A stretch of DNA of 64,000 nt from Clostridia bacterium (lineage in GTDB: Bacteria; Bacillota; Clostridia; TANB77; CAG-508). The stretch is from contig JAFXVF010000012.1 of NCBI GenBank assembly GCA_017524665.1, positions 35,939 to 99,938 of the forward strand. The letters run 5' to 3'. The stretch's first letter is position 1; each line of letters starts with the position of its first letter. This document shows, in pieces, positions 25,845-33,633 of the stretch. The translations under genes and the position numbers were made by a program. Below the pieces are notes generated by a model, which saw nothing but the letters and a program-made list of their open reading frames with translations, was not told the DNA's origin and did no database searches.

Positions 25845-26414
25845 CTATGCTTCTGTTCCATTAAATGGAATAAATTTCTTTACAATATTTTCTGTATGTG
25901 TTCCTTTTACTGCAAGTTCTGGGTTGAACTCAGCAAATGAAGTGCTTATCTTGTTTTCTACAAGGTTTTCTATGTAATCCTTTGATGAATGCTCTGCTAA
26001 AACTAATTCACTAACTAGAATTTGTTTTGCATTTACTAGCATTTTCTTTTCTCCTGTAGATAGTCCTTTTTCTTTTTGTTTAAAGCTTAAGTTTCTTACT
26101 ACGTCTGCTATTTCATATATGTCTCCGCTTTTCATTTTTTCCATATTATCTCTATATCTTTTACTCCAGTTCATAGACATTTCTGTACTATTTTCTTCTA
26201 ATACAGATATAACCTTTCCTGCAGTTTCTTCATCAATAATACTTCTTATACCAATGTCTTCGGCCTTTGATACTGGCACCATAGCTTTAACTTCTCCTGG
26301 CATCTTAAGTATATAATATGCTTGTTTTTCACCTAAAATATCCTTTTCCTCGATTGCTTCGATTGTTCCTGCTCCGTGCATTGGATATACTATTTTGTCT
26401 CCAACATTAAACAT
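25845..26414 (-). CDS. cdnL: CarD/CdnL family RNA polymerase-binding regulator
   Basis: 189 residues: N-terminal RNAP-interaction Tudor-like domain (FNVGDKIVYPMHGAGTIEAI) and a helical C-terminal DNA-binding region (MNWSKRYRDNMEKMKSGD). These proteins bind the RNAP beta subunit and stabilise open promoter complexes, notably at rRNA promoters. Start at the ATG 26414 after AAGGAGT; the upstream in-frame ATG is inside the terminator of dut. The last residues (about 160-189) are longer than typical. Confidence 0.93.
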   Translation of the reverse strand: MFNVGDKIVYPMHGAGTIEAIEEKDILGEKQAYYILKMPGEVKAMVPVSKAEDIGIRSIIDEETAGKVISVLEENSTEMSMNWSKRYRDNMEKMKSGDIYEIADVVRNLSFKQKEKGLSTGEKKMLVNAKQILVSELVLAEHSSKDYIENLVENKISTSFAEFNPELAVKGTHTENIVKKFIPFNGTEA

Positions 26415-26454
26415 ATCATCACTCCTTAAAATTATATTGCTCCCGACATTAACT

Positions 26455-26483
26455 ATTATACTACAAAAATTACCAAAAGTCAA
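26455..26483 (-). promoter_or_regulatory. Promoter of cdnL, nested in the dut terminator
   Basis: TTGACT (26483-26478), 17-bp spacer, TATAAT (26460-26455). The -35 box spans the loop and first stem bases of the terminator hairpin at 26468-26497. Confidence 0.85.
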
Positions 26484-26497
26484 AACTTTTGGTAATT
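26468..26497 (-). terminator. Terminator of dut
   Basis: AATTACCAAAAGT and ACTTTTGGTAATT, 13-bp perfect stem, 4-base loop, followed by T on the minus strand. Confidence 0.8.
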
Positions 26498-26528
26498 ATT
26501 TTTTGTAAATTTTTTATGTTATTCAAAT

Positions 26529-26990
26529 TTATTTACTCGTTGAGCCAAATCCTCCAGTACGCTCTTGTGTTGCGTTGTCTTGGTCTGCTATAAAGAATTT
26601 ATGGAATATTGCTTGGCCTATTGCATCACCTTTTTTTATTGTAATATCTTCTCCTTTTATGTTATAAAACGCAAACATTATATGACCATCATTGTCTGGA
26701 TTTCCATAATAATCTTTATCAATTATTCCTACACCATTTGCTAAAACCAATCCTTTTTTACCTGGGTTAGAACTACGGTTAGCAATCATCAAATATTCAT
26801 CTTCTGGCATGTATGCTTTTATCCCTGTTTTAACAAGTGTTGGTTTAGAACCTGGTGTAAATGCTGGAATCACAGTATCTTCTGCAGCTTCTACATCATA
26901 TCCTGCTGAATATTTTGTTTTTCTAACAGGTAAATTAATTTCCATGTTTTCAAATCCTTTAGCAACTTCAAATCCTCTTACTTTTTCCAT
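26529..26990 (-). CDS. dut: dUTP diphosphatase
   Basis: 153 residues, trimeric dUTPase: motif 1 (SAGYDVEA), motif 2 (NRSSNPGKKGLVLANGVGII), motif 3 (GIIDKDYYGN), motif 4 (GDAIGQAIFHKF) and motif 5 (RTGGFGSTS) are all present. It hydrolyses dUTP to dUMP, keeping uracil out of DNA. AAAGGAG precedes the ATG; it has its own promoter and terminator. Confidence 0.95.
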   Translation of the reverse strand: MEKVRGFEVAKGFENMEINLPVRKTKYSAGYDVEAAEDTVIPAFTPGSKPTLVKTGIKAYMPEDEYLMIANRSSNPGKKGLVLANGVGIIDKDYYGNPDNDGHIMFAFYNIKGEDITIKKGDAIGQAIFHKFFIADQDNATQERTGGFGSTSK

Positions 26991-27020
26991 ATTATTTCTC
27001 CTTTACACTTTTATGCTGTT

Positions 27021-27049
27021 ATTATATAAAAATGATTTCAGTTTTTCAA
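27021..27049 (-). promoter_or_regulatory. Promoter of dut
   Basis: TTGAAA (27049-27044), 17-bp spacer, TATAAT (27026-27021). Confidence 0.8.
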
Positions 27050-27084
27050 GCATGTTGCTATAAATATTTTCCCCCTTTTATTAT

Positions 27085-28506
27085 TTATTCGTTTTTATAT
27101 TTCCATATTAGAATTGTAATAGTAGTAATTGTACTTAAAGATATAACTATAGCCATGATAATATGCCCTGTAGTATCTCTCCTAGTCAATTCTTCACTAT
27201 CTCCCTTTAATTTTATGTCTTCAATTTTATTGTTTTCATTTTCTTCTTTTATTTCTTCAGCTTCTGTTTTTTTGTGTACATTTATTTTATAAGTATTACT
27301 AGTTGTTCCATCTTCTGATGTTACCATTACAGTTATTTGATTGTCTCCCGGTTGAAGGTTGTCATTGCCAACTATCGTAATATTGGCAGATTTTCTTTGC
27401 GGTACTGCTAGAATGTTTACATTCTCTATATTATTATCTATTTCTGCATTATACTCATATATGTCATATCTAAATTCTGGTATAAGCTCAGCATTTTCTA
27501 TTGCAAGGTTTTCTAAAAAACTATTAGAAAGCTTTGCTAATTCGCTTTTATTTACGACAATTTTGTATTCTTTTTTCTCTCCATTTTCCGCTGTAACAAT
27601 AATTGATATAGTGTTTCTGCCTATTTGCAAATTGTTGTTTCCAGTAATAGAAATATTACTTTTACTGTCTTCTGGTGTTGCAAGAACATCAATGTTTTCT
27701 ATATTTTCATCTATATTTGTTTCGTATTGAAATATACTTGGACTAAATTCTGGAATAATTGTAGCTATATCTAGCCTTAGTGATTTTAGGTTAGTATTAA
27801 AGCTCAAGTTTTGTTGTGCACTCGGTGTATCTTCTGTTTTAGGTAGATTGTCTGAAGATGCAGAATCGGTATTTCCTGAAATATTTGGTATTTCTTCATT
27901 GTTGATTGGATTCACTTGTTTGTTTTGATTTTCTATATTGGCTGGCTCATTTGGCTCTTCTGGATTATTTGGTATTTCTGAAGTGGTTGGATTTTCAGGT
28001 TCTGCCGGCGTACTAGGTTCTGTTGGCTCGCTTGAGATAGGCGGTTCTTCTGGCTCTGGTTCTATTACGGGTGCCTGCTCATTTATTGTAACTGTTGCAC
28101 CAGTAAAATTTAAATTAATTGCTGTTTCTTGTGGAGAGTAAAAGTCACCACTTACAGAAAAGCCAGCTGCCCCACTTGCTTTGGCTCTTAAAGTAAACGT
28201 TGCAAGAGTTCCGTTTGTAATTGGACTTTCACCGCCATTTGGATCTGTCCATGTATAAATTATTCTGCCATTTCTAAAATTGCTGTTACTTGGCCCTGAA
28301 ACAAATTCTACTTTGCTAGTATCAACAGTTACTCTAGCAGTAAGAGAAGCAACTTCCTCACTACTTATAGAAATACTAACTGTAAATTCTTCTCCAATGT
28401 CAACATTTGTTTTATTTGTTATTAAGCTTACATTCCCTGCTGCTTGTACATTAGATGATATAAATAGCATCATAGCAAAACTTAAAGCAAAAAAAGCTTT
28501 CTTCAT
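27085..28506 (-). CDS. Membrane-anchored cohesin-domain surface protein with two cadherin-like beta domains
   Basis: 473 residues. Signal peptide (MKKAFFALSFAMMLFISSNVQA), a cohesin-type domain at about 24-145 (NKTNVDIGEEFTVSISI, TARVTVDTSKVEFVSG), a Pro/Glu/Asn-rich linker, two cadherin-like beta-sandwich repeats (each about 80 residues, both beginning with L..L and 'iPeF...Y.Y.a.id'), and a C-terminal transmembrane helix with a short basic tail (IIMAIVISLSTITTITILIW). It lies eight bases downstream of a dockerin-bearing hydrolase gene, so it is a likely membrane receptor for it. Confidence 0.88.
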   Translation of the reverse strand: MKKAFFALSFAMMLFISSNVQAAGNVSLITNKTNVDIGEEFTVSISISSEEVASLTARVTVDTSKVEFVSGPSNSNFRNGRIIYTWTDPNGGESPITNGTLATFTLRAKASGAAGFSVSGDFYSPQETAINLNFTGATVTINEQAPVIEPEPEEPPISSEPTEPSTPAEPENPTTSEIPNNPEEPNEPANIENQNKQVNPINNEEIPNISGNTDSASSDNLPKTEDTPSAQQNLSFNTNLKSLRLDIATIIPEFSPSIFQYETNIDENIENIDVLATPEDSKSNISITGNNNLQIGRNTISIIVTAENGEKKEYKIVVNKSELAKLSNSFLENLAIENAELIPEFRYDIYEYNAEIDNNIENVNILAVPQRKSANITIVGNDNLQPGDNQITVMVTSEDGTTSNTYKINVHKKTEAEEIKEENENNKIEDIKLKGDSEELTRRDTTGHIIMAIVISLSTITTITILIWKYKNE

Positions 28507-28514
28507 TTTCCCTC

Positions 28515-30225
28515 CTATTGCTCAATATAATTTATTTCTAAAATGTGTTTTTGAAGTTTTAACATATCTAAAGATGATGGCGGATTACCGTTTTTACTTA
28601 GGTTACCAGCTTTGTAGTATATGCCTTCTAATGGTTTAATTTCTAAAATATGTTTTTGCAATATTAATAAATCTTTAGAATTAATTAGTCCATCTCCATC
28701 TAAATCACCATATAGTACAAATTCATACTTGTGCACTTTGTTGCCACTTGCATTAGATAGAATTAGCTTTGAGCCTGTTCCAATTCTATTTTGGTTTGTA
28801 TTTTCAAAACTTATTTGTAAATTTGTGCTTACAAGACTTGTAATGTTTGAAACAGTTGATGTTTCCCATGGCAATCCGCTAATTTTATTTCCTTCAACAT
28901 GCAAGCTTGAATCAAAGCTAAGCTCCCATTGTGGCTGTATAACTTCTGCTAAATATGTTGCAAAAACATAACCTACAGCACCGTTTTCTAATTTAATTTT
29001 GTCCCAGGTTTCTCCTTCTTGTGTTCCTTTTTTTAGCCTTGTAACAACAGTTTTACTAGGAATAGAAGTTAATATCTCATAGTCAGTTCCTGGGCCAGAA
29101 CGTACATTTAGGGTTGTTGTTACATTTGCATACATTGATTTAATGTCGTCAATAAATAACGAGTCATCTATCTTTGGGCTTTCTTTCATTATTTCTGGCA
29201 TATTTTCGTATACTGGTATTAAAAATCCAATTGATGAATCTAGCATTCCATTGTCTTTATATGCGTTATACATTCTTGCACTTTCGTTATATGGAGCTAA
29301 GCAATTTGTCATGTATTGGTGCCAATAGAGCTTATTGGGATAGTTTGTATTTACAGAAAATTTTTGCAAATACAATGTGTTTTGCCCTACACTTATATAG
29401 CTACTGCCAATAAATACAGCCCCACCTTTTATTGCTCTTTCAGGGGTATTCCAAGGCAAAAATAAATTTTCTCTTTCAGTTAGACTTGCACCTTTTCCAT
29501 CTTTAGCAAACTTTAGCCCATTTTTAACAGCACCCAGATACTCTGTAGAACTGGTTGCTCCTATATTATAGAAATTATATAATCCTTCATATTCATCAAC
29601 CGTGCCACTTATCGAAGGATTGCTTAAAAAGCTCCCAAGCTCTTGTCTTATCCTTGATGCTAAATGGTACGGGCTAACACCTGAATATATTGCTGATTCC
29701 CAAATAAGGTCTGCATAGGTTTTATCTGTGTTTATTGTATTTCCATCAGACGTTTTATATGATACTTTTCTTTGATAAAATTCAGTGCCATACAAAATCT
29801 TTTCTACACCTGCTTTAGAATGTATGCTTGGATCATATGAGAGCTTCTCAAATTGAAATATTCGTACTTCATTTAAGAAACTTCTTGGATCAATTGTATA
29901 TTCTACCGCTCTTTTAGATGCATTTACCCAGCCTTTATCTATTTCAATATTATATAGTCCGAACTTCTTGGCTTTTCCATCTATCGTTATATGTTAGTGG
30001 AACTAAATTTCTATTATTCCCATATTCATTATCAATTACTTCATTATAGTCAAGGCCTGTATACAGACTACTAAACACCCAATTAGGGTGTTTTTCTTGT
30101 AGCATTTGTAAATATCCTCTATAGCTTTCTGGGAAACTTTCTATGCCTTGTCTTATTTCTGCTCCATTGCTTTTAGTACCTAACGCTATTATGCATATTG
30201 CAAAAATATATAAAATCTTTTTCAT
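28515..30225 (-). CDS. Secreted glucosaminidase-like protein with SH3b and dockerin (+1 shift at CGG 29961-29959)
   Basis: Joined length 569 residues. Signal peptide (MKKILYIFAICIIALGTKSN), a region of the mannosyl-glycoprotein endo-beta-N-acetylglucosaminidase-like type (FPESYRGYLQMLQEKHPNW; later ASRIRQELG, LYNFYNIGA), an SH3b domain (TLNVRSGPGTDYEILTSIPS) and a C-terminal type I dockerin with two calcium-binding repeats (GDLDGDGLINSKDLLILQKH and a second, degenerate one). The first frame ends after KSQEV at CGG; skipping its C gives GLYNIEIDKGWVNASKRAVE, the family's continuation. The dockerin probably docks to the cohesin of the next gene. Likely a peptidoglycan hydrolase held at the surface. 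Confidence 0.87.
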
Positions 30226-30318
30226 TCTTCTAATCCTTTAAATATAGTATTTTCAAAAATGTACGCATTATTCTTTAATCTTTTATATATTTGTTTATGT
30301 TTTTATTGATAGCAAAAA

Positions 30319-30350
30319 GTGAGGCAATGAGTTCGACCTCATTGCCTCAC
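30319..30350 (-). terminator. Terminator of the 32049-30374 operon
   Basis: GTGAGGCAATGAG-ttcgac-CTCATTGCCTCAC, a perfect 13-bp stem followed by T5 on the minus strand. Confidence 0.85.
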
Positions 30351-30373
30351 AAGTTCATTAAATATTTTTTATA

Positions 30374-30718
30374 TCATGCATTACTAATTTTAAGTCTTTT
30401 TATTTTTGCTGTTTTAGTTTCTATTATTTCCTCATAATATTTTATTAATGCATCTAACATATCTTCAGTTAAATCATCTATTGCATCTGGATTAGTCTCT
30501 ATTATTTTTGCGTATTCTTTTATCGTTCTGTCATTTTGATTTTCTGTAGTTTCAATTTTTAGGCTTTCTTTAAAGTTAGTGCTATTTACAATATACTGAG
30601 ATTCATCTTGCGTATATGCAATTTCTTCGTTTTTATCTCTTCTAAATAGTTTTCTAAAGAAGAACTTAATTTTACCCCAAAATGAACTATCTTCTTTTCT
30701 AATCAATTGATTATTCAT
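30374..30718 (-). CDS. Unknown charged protein
   Basis: 114 residues from the ATG at 30718 (GAGAGGAAA upstream). Basic N-terminal part (SFWGKIKFFFRKLFRRDKNE), then an acidic helical part ending KAKIKRLK-like (TAKIKRLKISNA). No recognised domain. It follows the TPR-like protein gene by 22 bases and shares its terminator; the pair probably works together. Confidence 0.6.
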   Translation of the reverse strand: MNNQLIRKEDSSFWGKIKFFFRKLFRRDKNEEIAYTQDESQYIVNSTNFKESLKIETTENQNDRTIKEYAKIIETNPDAIDDLTEDMLDALIKYYEEIIETKTAKIKRLKISNA

Positions 30719-30740
30719 TTTATTTCCTCTCTTCTTTTTA

Positions 30741-32049
30741 TTAATTGCGTTGTTCTTGTGACTGCCCATTTGATAATTCTTGTAACTGCTCATCTAACTG
30801 CCTATTTAGTTCTGTCAAACGCCTTAATTTTTCTATCTTTTTCTGTCGTTCTGTTAACCTTGCAACTTCTGCTTGTTTTCTCGCAGTTTCTCTTTCGAGT
30901 TCTGCTATTTGAGAATCTAAATCTTGGTCATCTTGTTCTTCAATTGTACCTTCTTCCTTCTTTTGGTCCTGTTCTACTTCTTGTGTAGGATTACTGTCTG
31001 CTTCTTGCATCGCAACTTGTTCTTCCTGTTCCTCCATTGTAGGTTGTTGGGTTTCATCATTTCCGGGTAGTATTATCGGCTGATCACTATCATGCTCTTC
31101 ATATGAGTTTATTTCATTTACTCTTCTTACAAGTCTCTCATAATAGTCACCTTTATGTCTTACACTTGTTACTAGCTCTCGTCCCTGCTCTTGTTGTCTT
31201 TTTCTAGCAGCTAAAGCTCCTCTACTTACTTGTTGTATATCTATCTCGGCTCTATCATGTACTATGTATGTTGCTGCTCCATACGACATAACAATGTCGT
31301 CTCCTCTTCTGTCAAAGAATTTTTCCAAAACTGTTACATCTGTTCCTTTTACTTTAAAGGCTATCCAGCCTTCCATTTTACTCTTGCCTACTCTTACTGT
31401 TCCATCTTGAATTTCAAATCTTTGTCTCATTTCTTGCCATCTTCTTTGTGGCCACAATTCTTCTGGATACTGTCTTTGTTCTGCATCCTGTCCTTGTCCT
31501 CTTTCTCCACGTTCTTCTTCAGACTCTTCTCGAATATTAGGTAAAATATCATTTTCTAATTCCATGACTGATATATCTCTGCCAAAAAAGTCATGCATAA
31601 AATCTCTTGCAGAATACATCCCTGGATTTGCAAGTCCAATCAAATTATCTTTGTCTTTTTTTATAAGATTGTCCATTTTTTCTAAGTCTTCACTTGATAA
31701 TTCTTGCCCACTTTTTATCTTTGTTAGCAAATACGAATATTGAGCTCTATAGTAAATCGTTTCTGTGGATTCTTGACTCATAGAATATCTTCTAAAGAAC
31801 TTGTCCAGCTGACCTGGTCCCATTTTGATTATTATATTATAAAACTTTAATGCTAGTTCATAGTCCCCTTGTTCCTCATATTTTTTTGCAATGTCAAATA
31901 AATTTTTAGTCTGTGTTCTTGGCACATAATCCATTTCCTCTTCATCTGAGTCTCTTACAAAAGCTTCTATCCCGAACTTCTTCAATTTGTCTTGTAACCT
32001 CTACCGCATGGTCTAAAAATGGGTTTCTTTTTATCTCTTGTTTTTTCAT
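30741..32049 (-). CDS. Unknown protein with TPR-like start and Gln/Glu-rich coiled coil (+1 shift at CGG 31974-31972)
   Basis: 435 residues if translation starts at the ATG 32049 and shifts at codon 26 (CGG), where the product reads IEEVGIEAFVRDSDEEEMDY. Without a shift the first frame ends within a few codons, and the longer frame's own ATG (31985) has no ribosome site of its own. A TPR-like helix pair is visible (NLFDIAKKYEEQGDYELALKFY), then a middle domain with VKGTDVTVLEKFFDRRGDD and a C-terminal coiled coil rich in Gln and Glu (ETARKQAEVARLTERQKKIE). No family recognised. Here the residue read at CGGG is not testable by conservation, but the frame is. Confidence 0.65.
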
Positions 32050-32169
32050 GATAATTAATTATCTCTCCTTGTAAAATTAAATTTCATTAGCTAAAGTTTA
32101 CCATTATTTTTTTTAAAAGTATATATTTTTTATAATAATTCTTAAAAATATCTCCCAAAATTATTACTG

Positions 32170-32197
32170 TTGTTTTTTTCCAAAAATGTGGTATAAT
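32170..32197 (+). promoter_or_regulatory. Promoter of the DUF4364 gene
   Basis: TTGTTT (32170-32175), 16-bp spacer, extended TGGTATAAT ending at 32197. Confidence 0.65.
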
Positions 32198-32226
32198 TTT
32201 CTTGTTTTTAAAAAGGAGGAGTATTA

Positions 32227-32760
32227 ATGTTACTTTCATCTAGTGACAAAAGCCTTGCTGAAGGTAAAGTTTTAATTTTATATATACTTAATAAAATAGG
32301 CAAGCCTGTTACTAATGGTGAACTACTTAAAGTTGTAACCGCACTTACAGACATGAATTACTTCTATTTTCAACAGTTTTTGCTTGATTTAATAGATAAT
32401 AAATATGTTGTTTATTACTCTTATGAAAATGAAATGGTATATTCTTTAACTGAAGATGGTAAAGAAACTCTAAAACTTACTGTTGATTTAATTCCAGGAA
32501 TTCATAAACTTAGAATTGATAATAACTTAAAAGAAAATATAAACCAAGTTGAAGAAGAAGTTTCTGTAACAGCTGACTTTATTCCTCTTAATGAAAACGA
32601 ATATAACGTGAAATGTAAAATAGTAGAAAACAATATTACAATGTTTGAAATAACTACATACGCCGGCTCTAGAGAGCATGCTAAGCAAATTGCTGATAAT
32701 TGGAAAGAAAACGCAGAAGAAATATATCCTCAAATTTTGAATCTTTTAACTGAAGAGTGA
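32227..32760 (+). CDS. DUF4364 family protein
   Basis: 177 residues of a family common in Clostridia: an N-terminal winged-helix-like part (LAEGKVLILYILNKIGKPVT, NYFYFQQFLLDLIDNKYV) and a C-terminal alpha/beta part. The start suggests a DNA-binding or regulatory role but no target is known to me. AAAAAGGAGGAG precedes the ATG. The stop codon lies inside the left arm of a long palindrome. Confidence 0.85.
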   Translation: MLLSSSDKSLAEGKVLILYILNKIGKPVTNGELLKVVTALTDMNYFYFQQFLLDLIDNKYVVYYSYENEMVYSLTEDGKETLKLTVDLIPGIHKLRIDNNLKENINQVEEEVSVTADFIPLNENEYNVKCKIVENNITMFEITTYAGSREHAKQIADNWKENAEEIYPQILNLLTEE

Positions 32761-32846
32761 AGTGGATAATTTTAGGGACGCGTCTAAAAATTACCTTCCG
32801 GGAGGTAATTTTTAGACGCGTCCCTAAAATTATCCATTTCACTCTT
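32753..32846. repeat. Long palindrome of the GGGACG family between DUF4364 gene and trmH
   Basis: About 45-base arms with a single mismatch around a short centre (TTCC). The left arm contains GATAATTTTAGGGACGCGTC and the right its complement. It overlaps the last codons and stop of the plus-strand gene and ends at the stop of trmH, so both genes may terminate in it. It is the most perfect copy of the family in the window. Confidence 0.93.
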
Positions 32847-33633
32847 TTATCCTAATTGTCTCATTGCTTCATATAATACAACACTTGCTGCTACAGCCGC
32901 ATTTAAGCTTTCTGTTCTTCCCTTCATTGGAATTTTTGCTTTTGCATCTGATGCATTAATTACTTTTTTAGTTATTCCGTTTGCTTCATTTCCAACTATT
33001 ATTGCAGTTTTTTCATATGAAAAATCATATATCGTTTTGCTTGATTCTAGCGTTGTTGATATTACTTTGTAACCATGTGCTTTGATATCATCTATTGTTT
33101 TAATTAGGTCTTCTGATTCAATTACATTTACTCTAAATATTCCGTGACATTGTAGATCTTACTACTTTAGGAGCATATGCATCTGTTGTATCCTTTGAAA
33201 TGATCACTTGTGATAGTCCACAGCTATCTACTGTTCTTATTATCGTTCCTAAGTTTCCAGGGTCTTGAATATTCTCTAATATCAAAATTACATCATCTTT
33301 GTAATTTATCTCTTCCGTTTTTTTCTTCTTCTTTATAACCGCAAGTATTCCCTGTGGGTGCATTACGTGGCTTATTGCTTCAAATACCTTTTCAGTTACA
33401 TAGATAATATCAAACTTTGCAACTGTATATAGCATCTTTTGCTTTAGCTCATTTTGTTCATTACTGTCATCGCATATTACAATAGTTTGAATATCTGCAT
33501 TTTCGGCAATTGCCTCATTTACTGTTTTTATTCCTTCTACTACATATAATCCCATCGCATCACGGTATTTTTTGTCCTTAAGTTTTCTAATTTGTTTGAT
33601 TTGTTCATTTTCTCTACTCGTTATTACTTGCAT
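32847..33633 (-). CDS. SpoU/TrmH family RNA 2'-O-methyltransferase (+1 shift at CGG 33144-33142)
   Basis: Joined length 261 residues. N-terminal substrate-binding part (SRENEQIKQIRKLKDKKYRD) and the SPOUT methyltransferase domain: motif 1 (LILENIQDPGNLGTIIRT), motif 2 (KVVRSTMS-G-IFRVNV) and motif 3 (IVGNEANGI then IPMKGRTESLNAAVAASVVLYE). The first frame stops right after RSTMSRNI; skipping the C of CGG gives RSTMSGIFRVNV, which is the conserved R(A/S)(T/S)M(G/S)xIFR motif. The knot needed for SAM binding lies wholly downstream of the shift, so recoding is essential for function. Overlaps the end of mfd. Confidence 0.92.
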
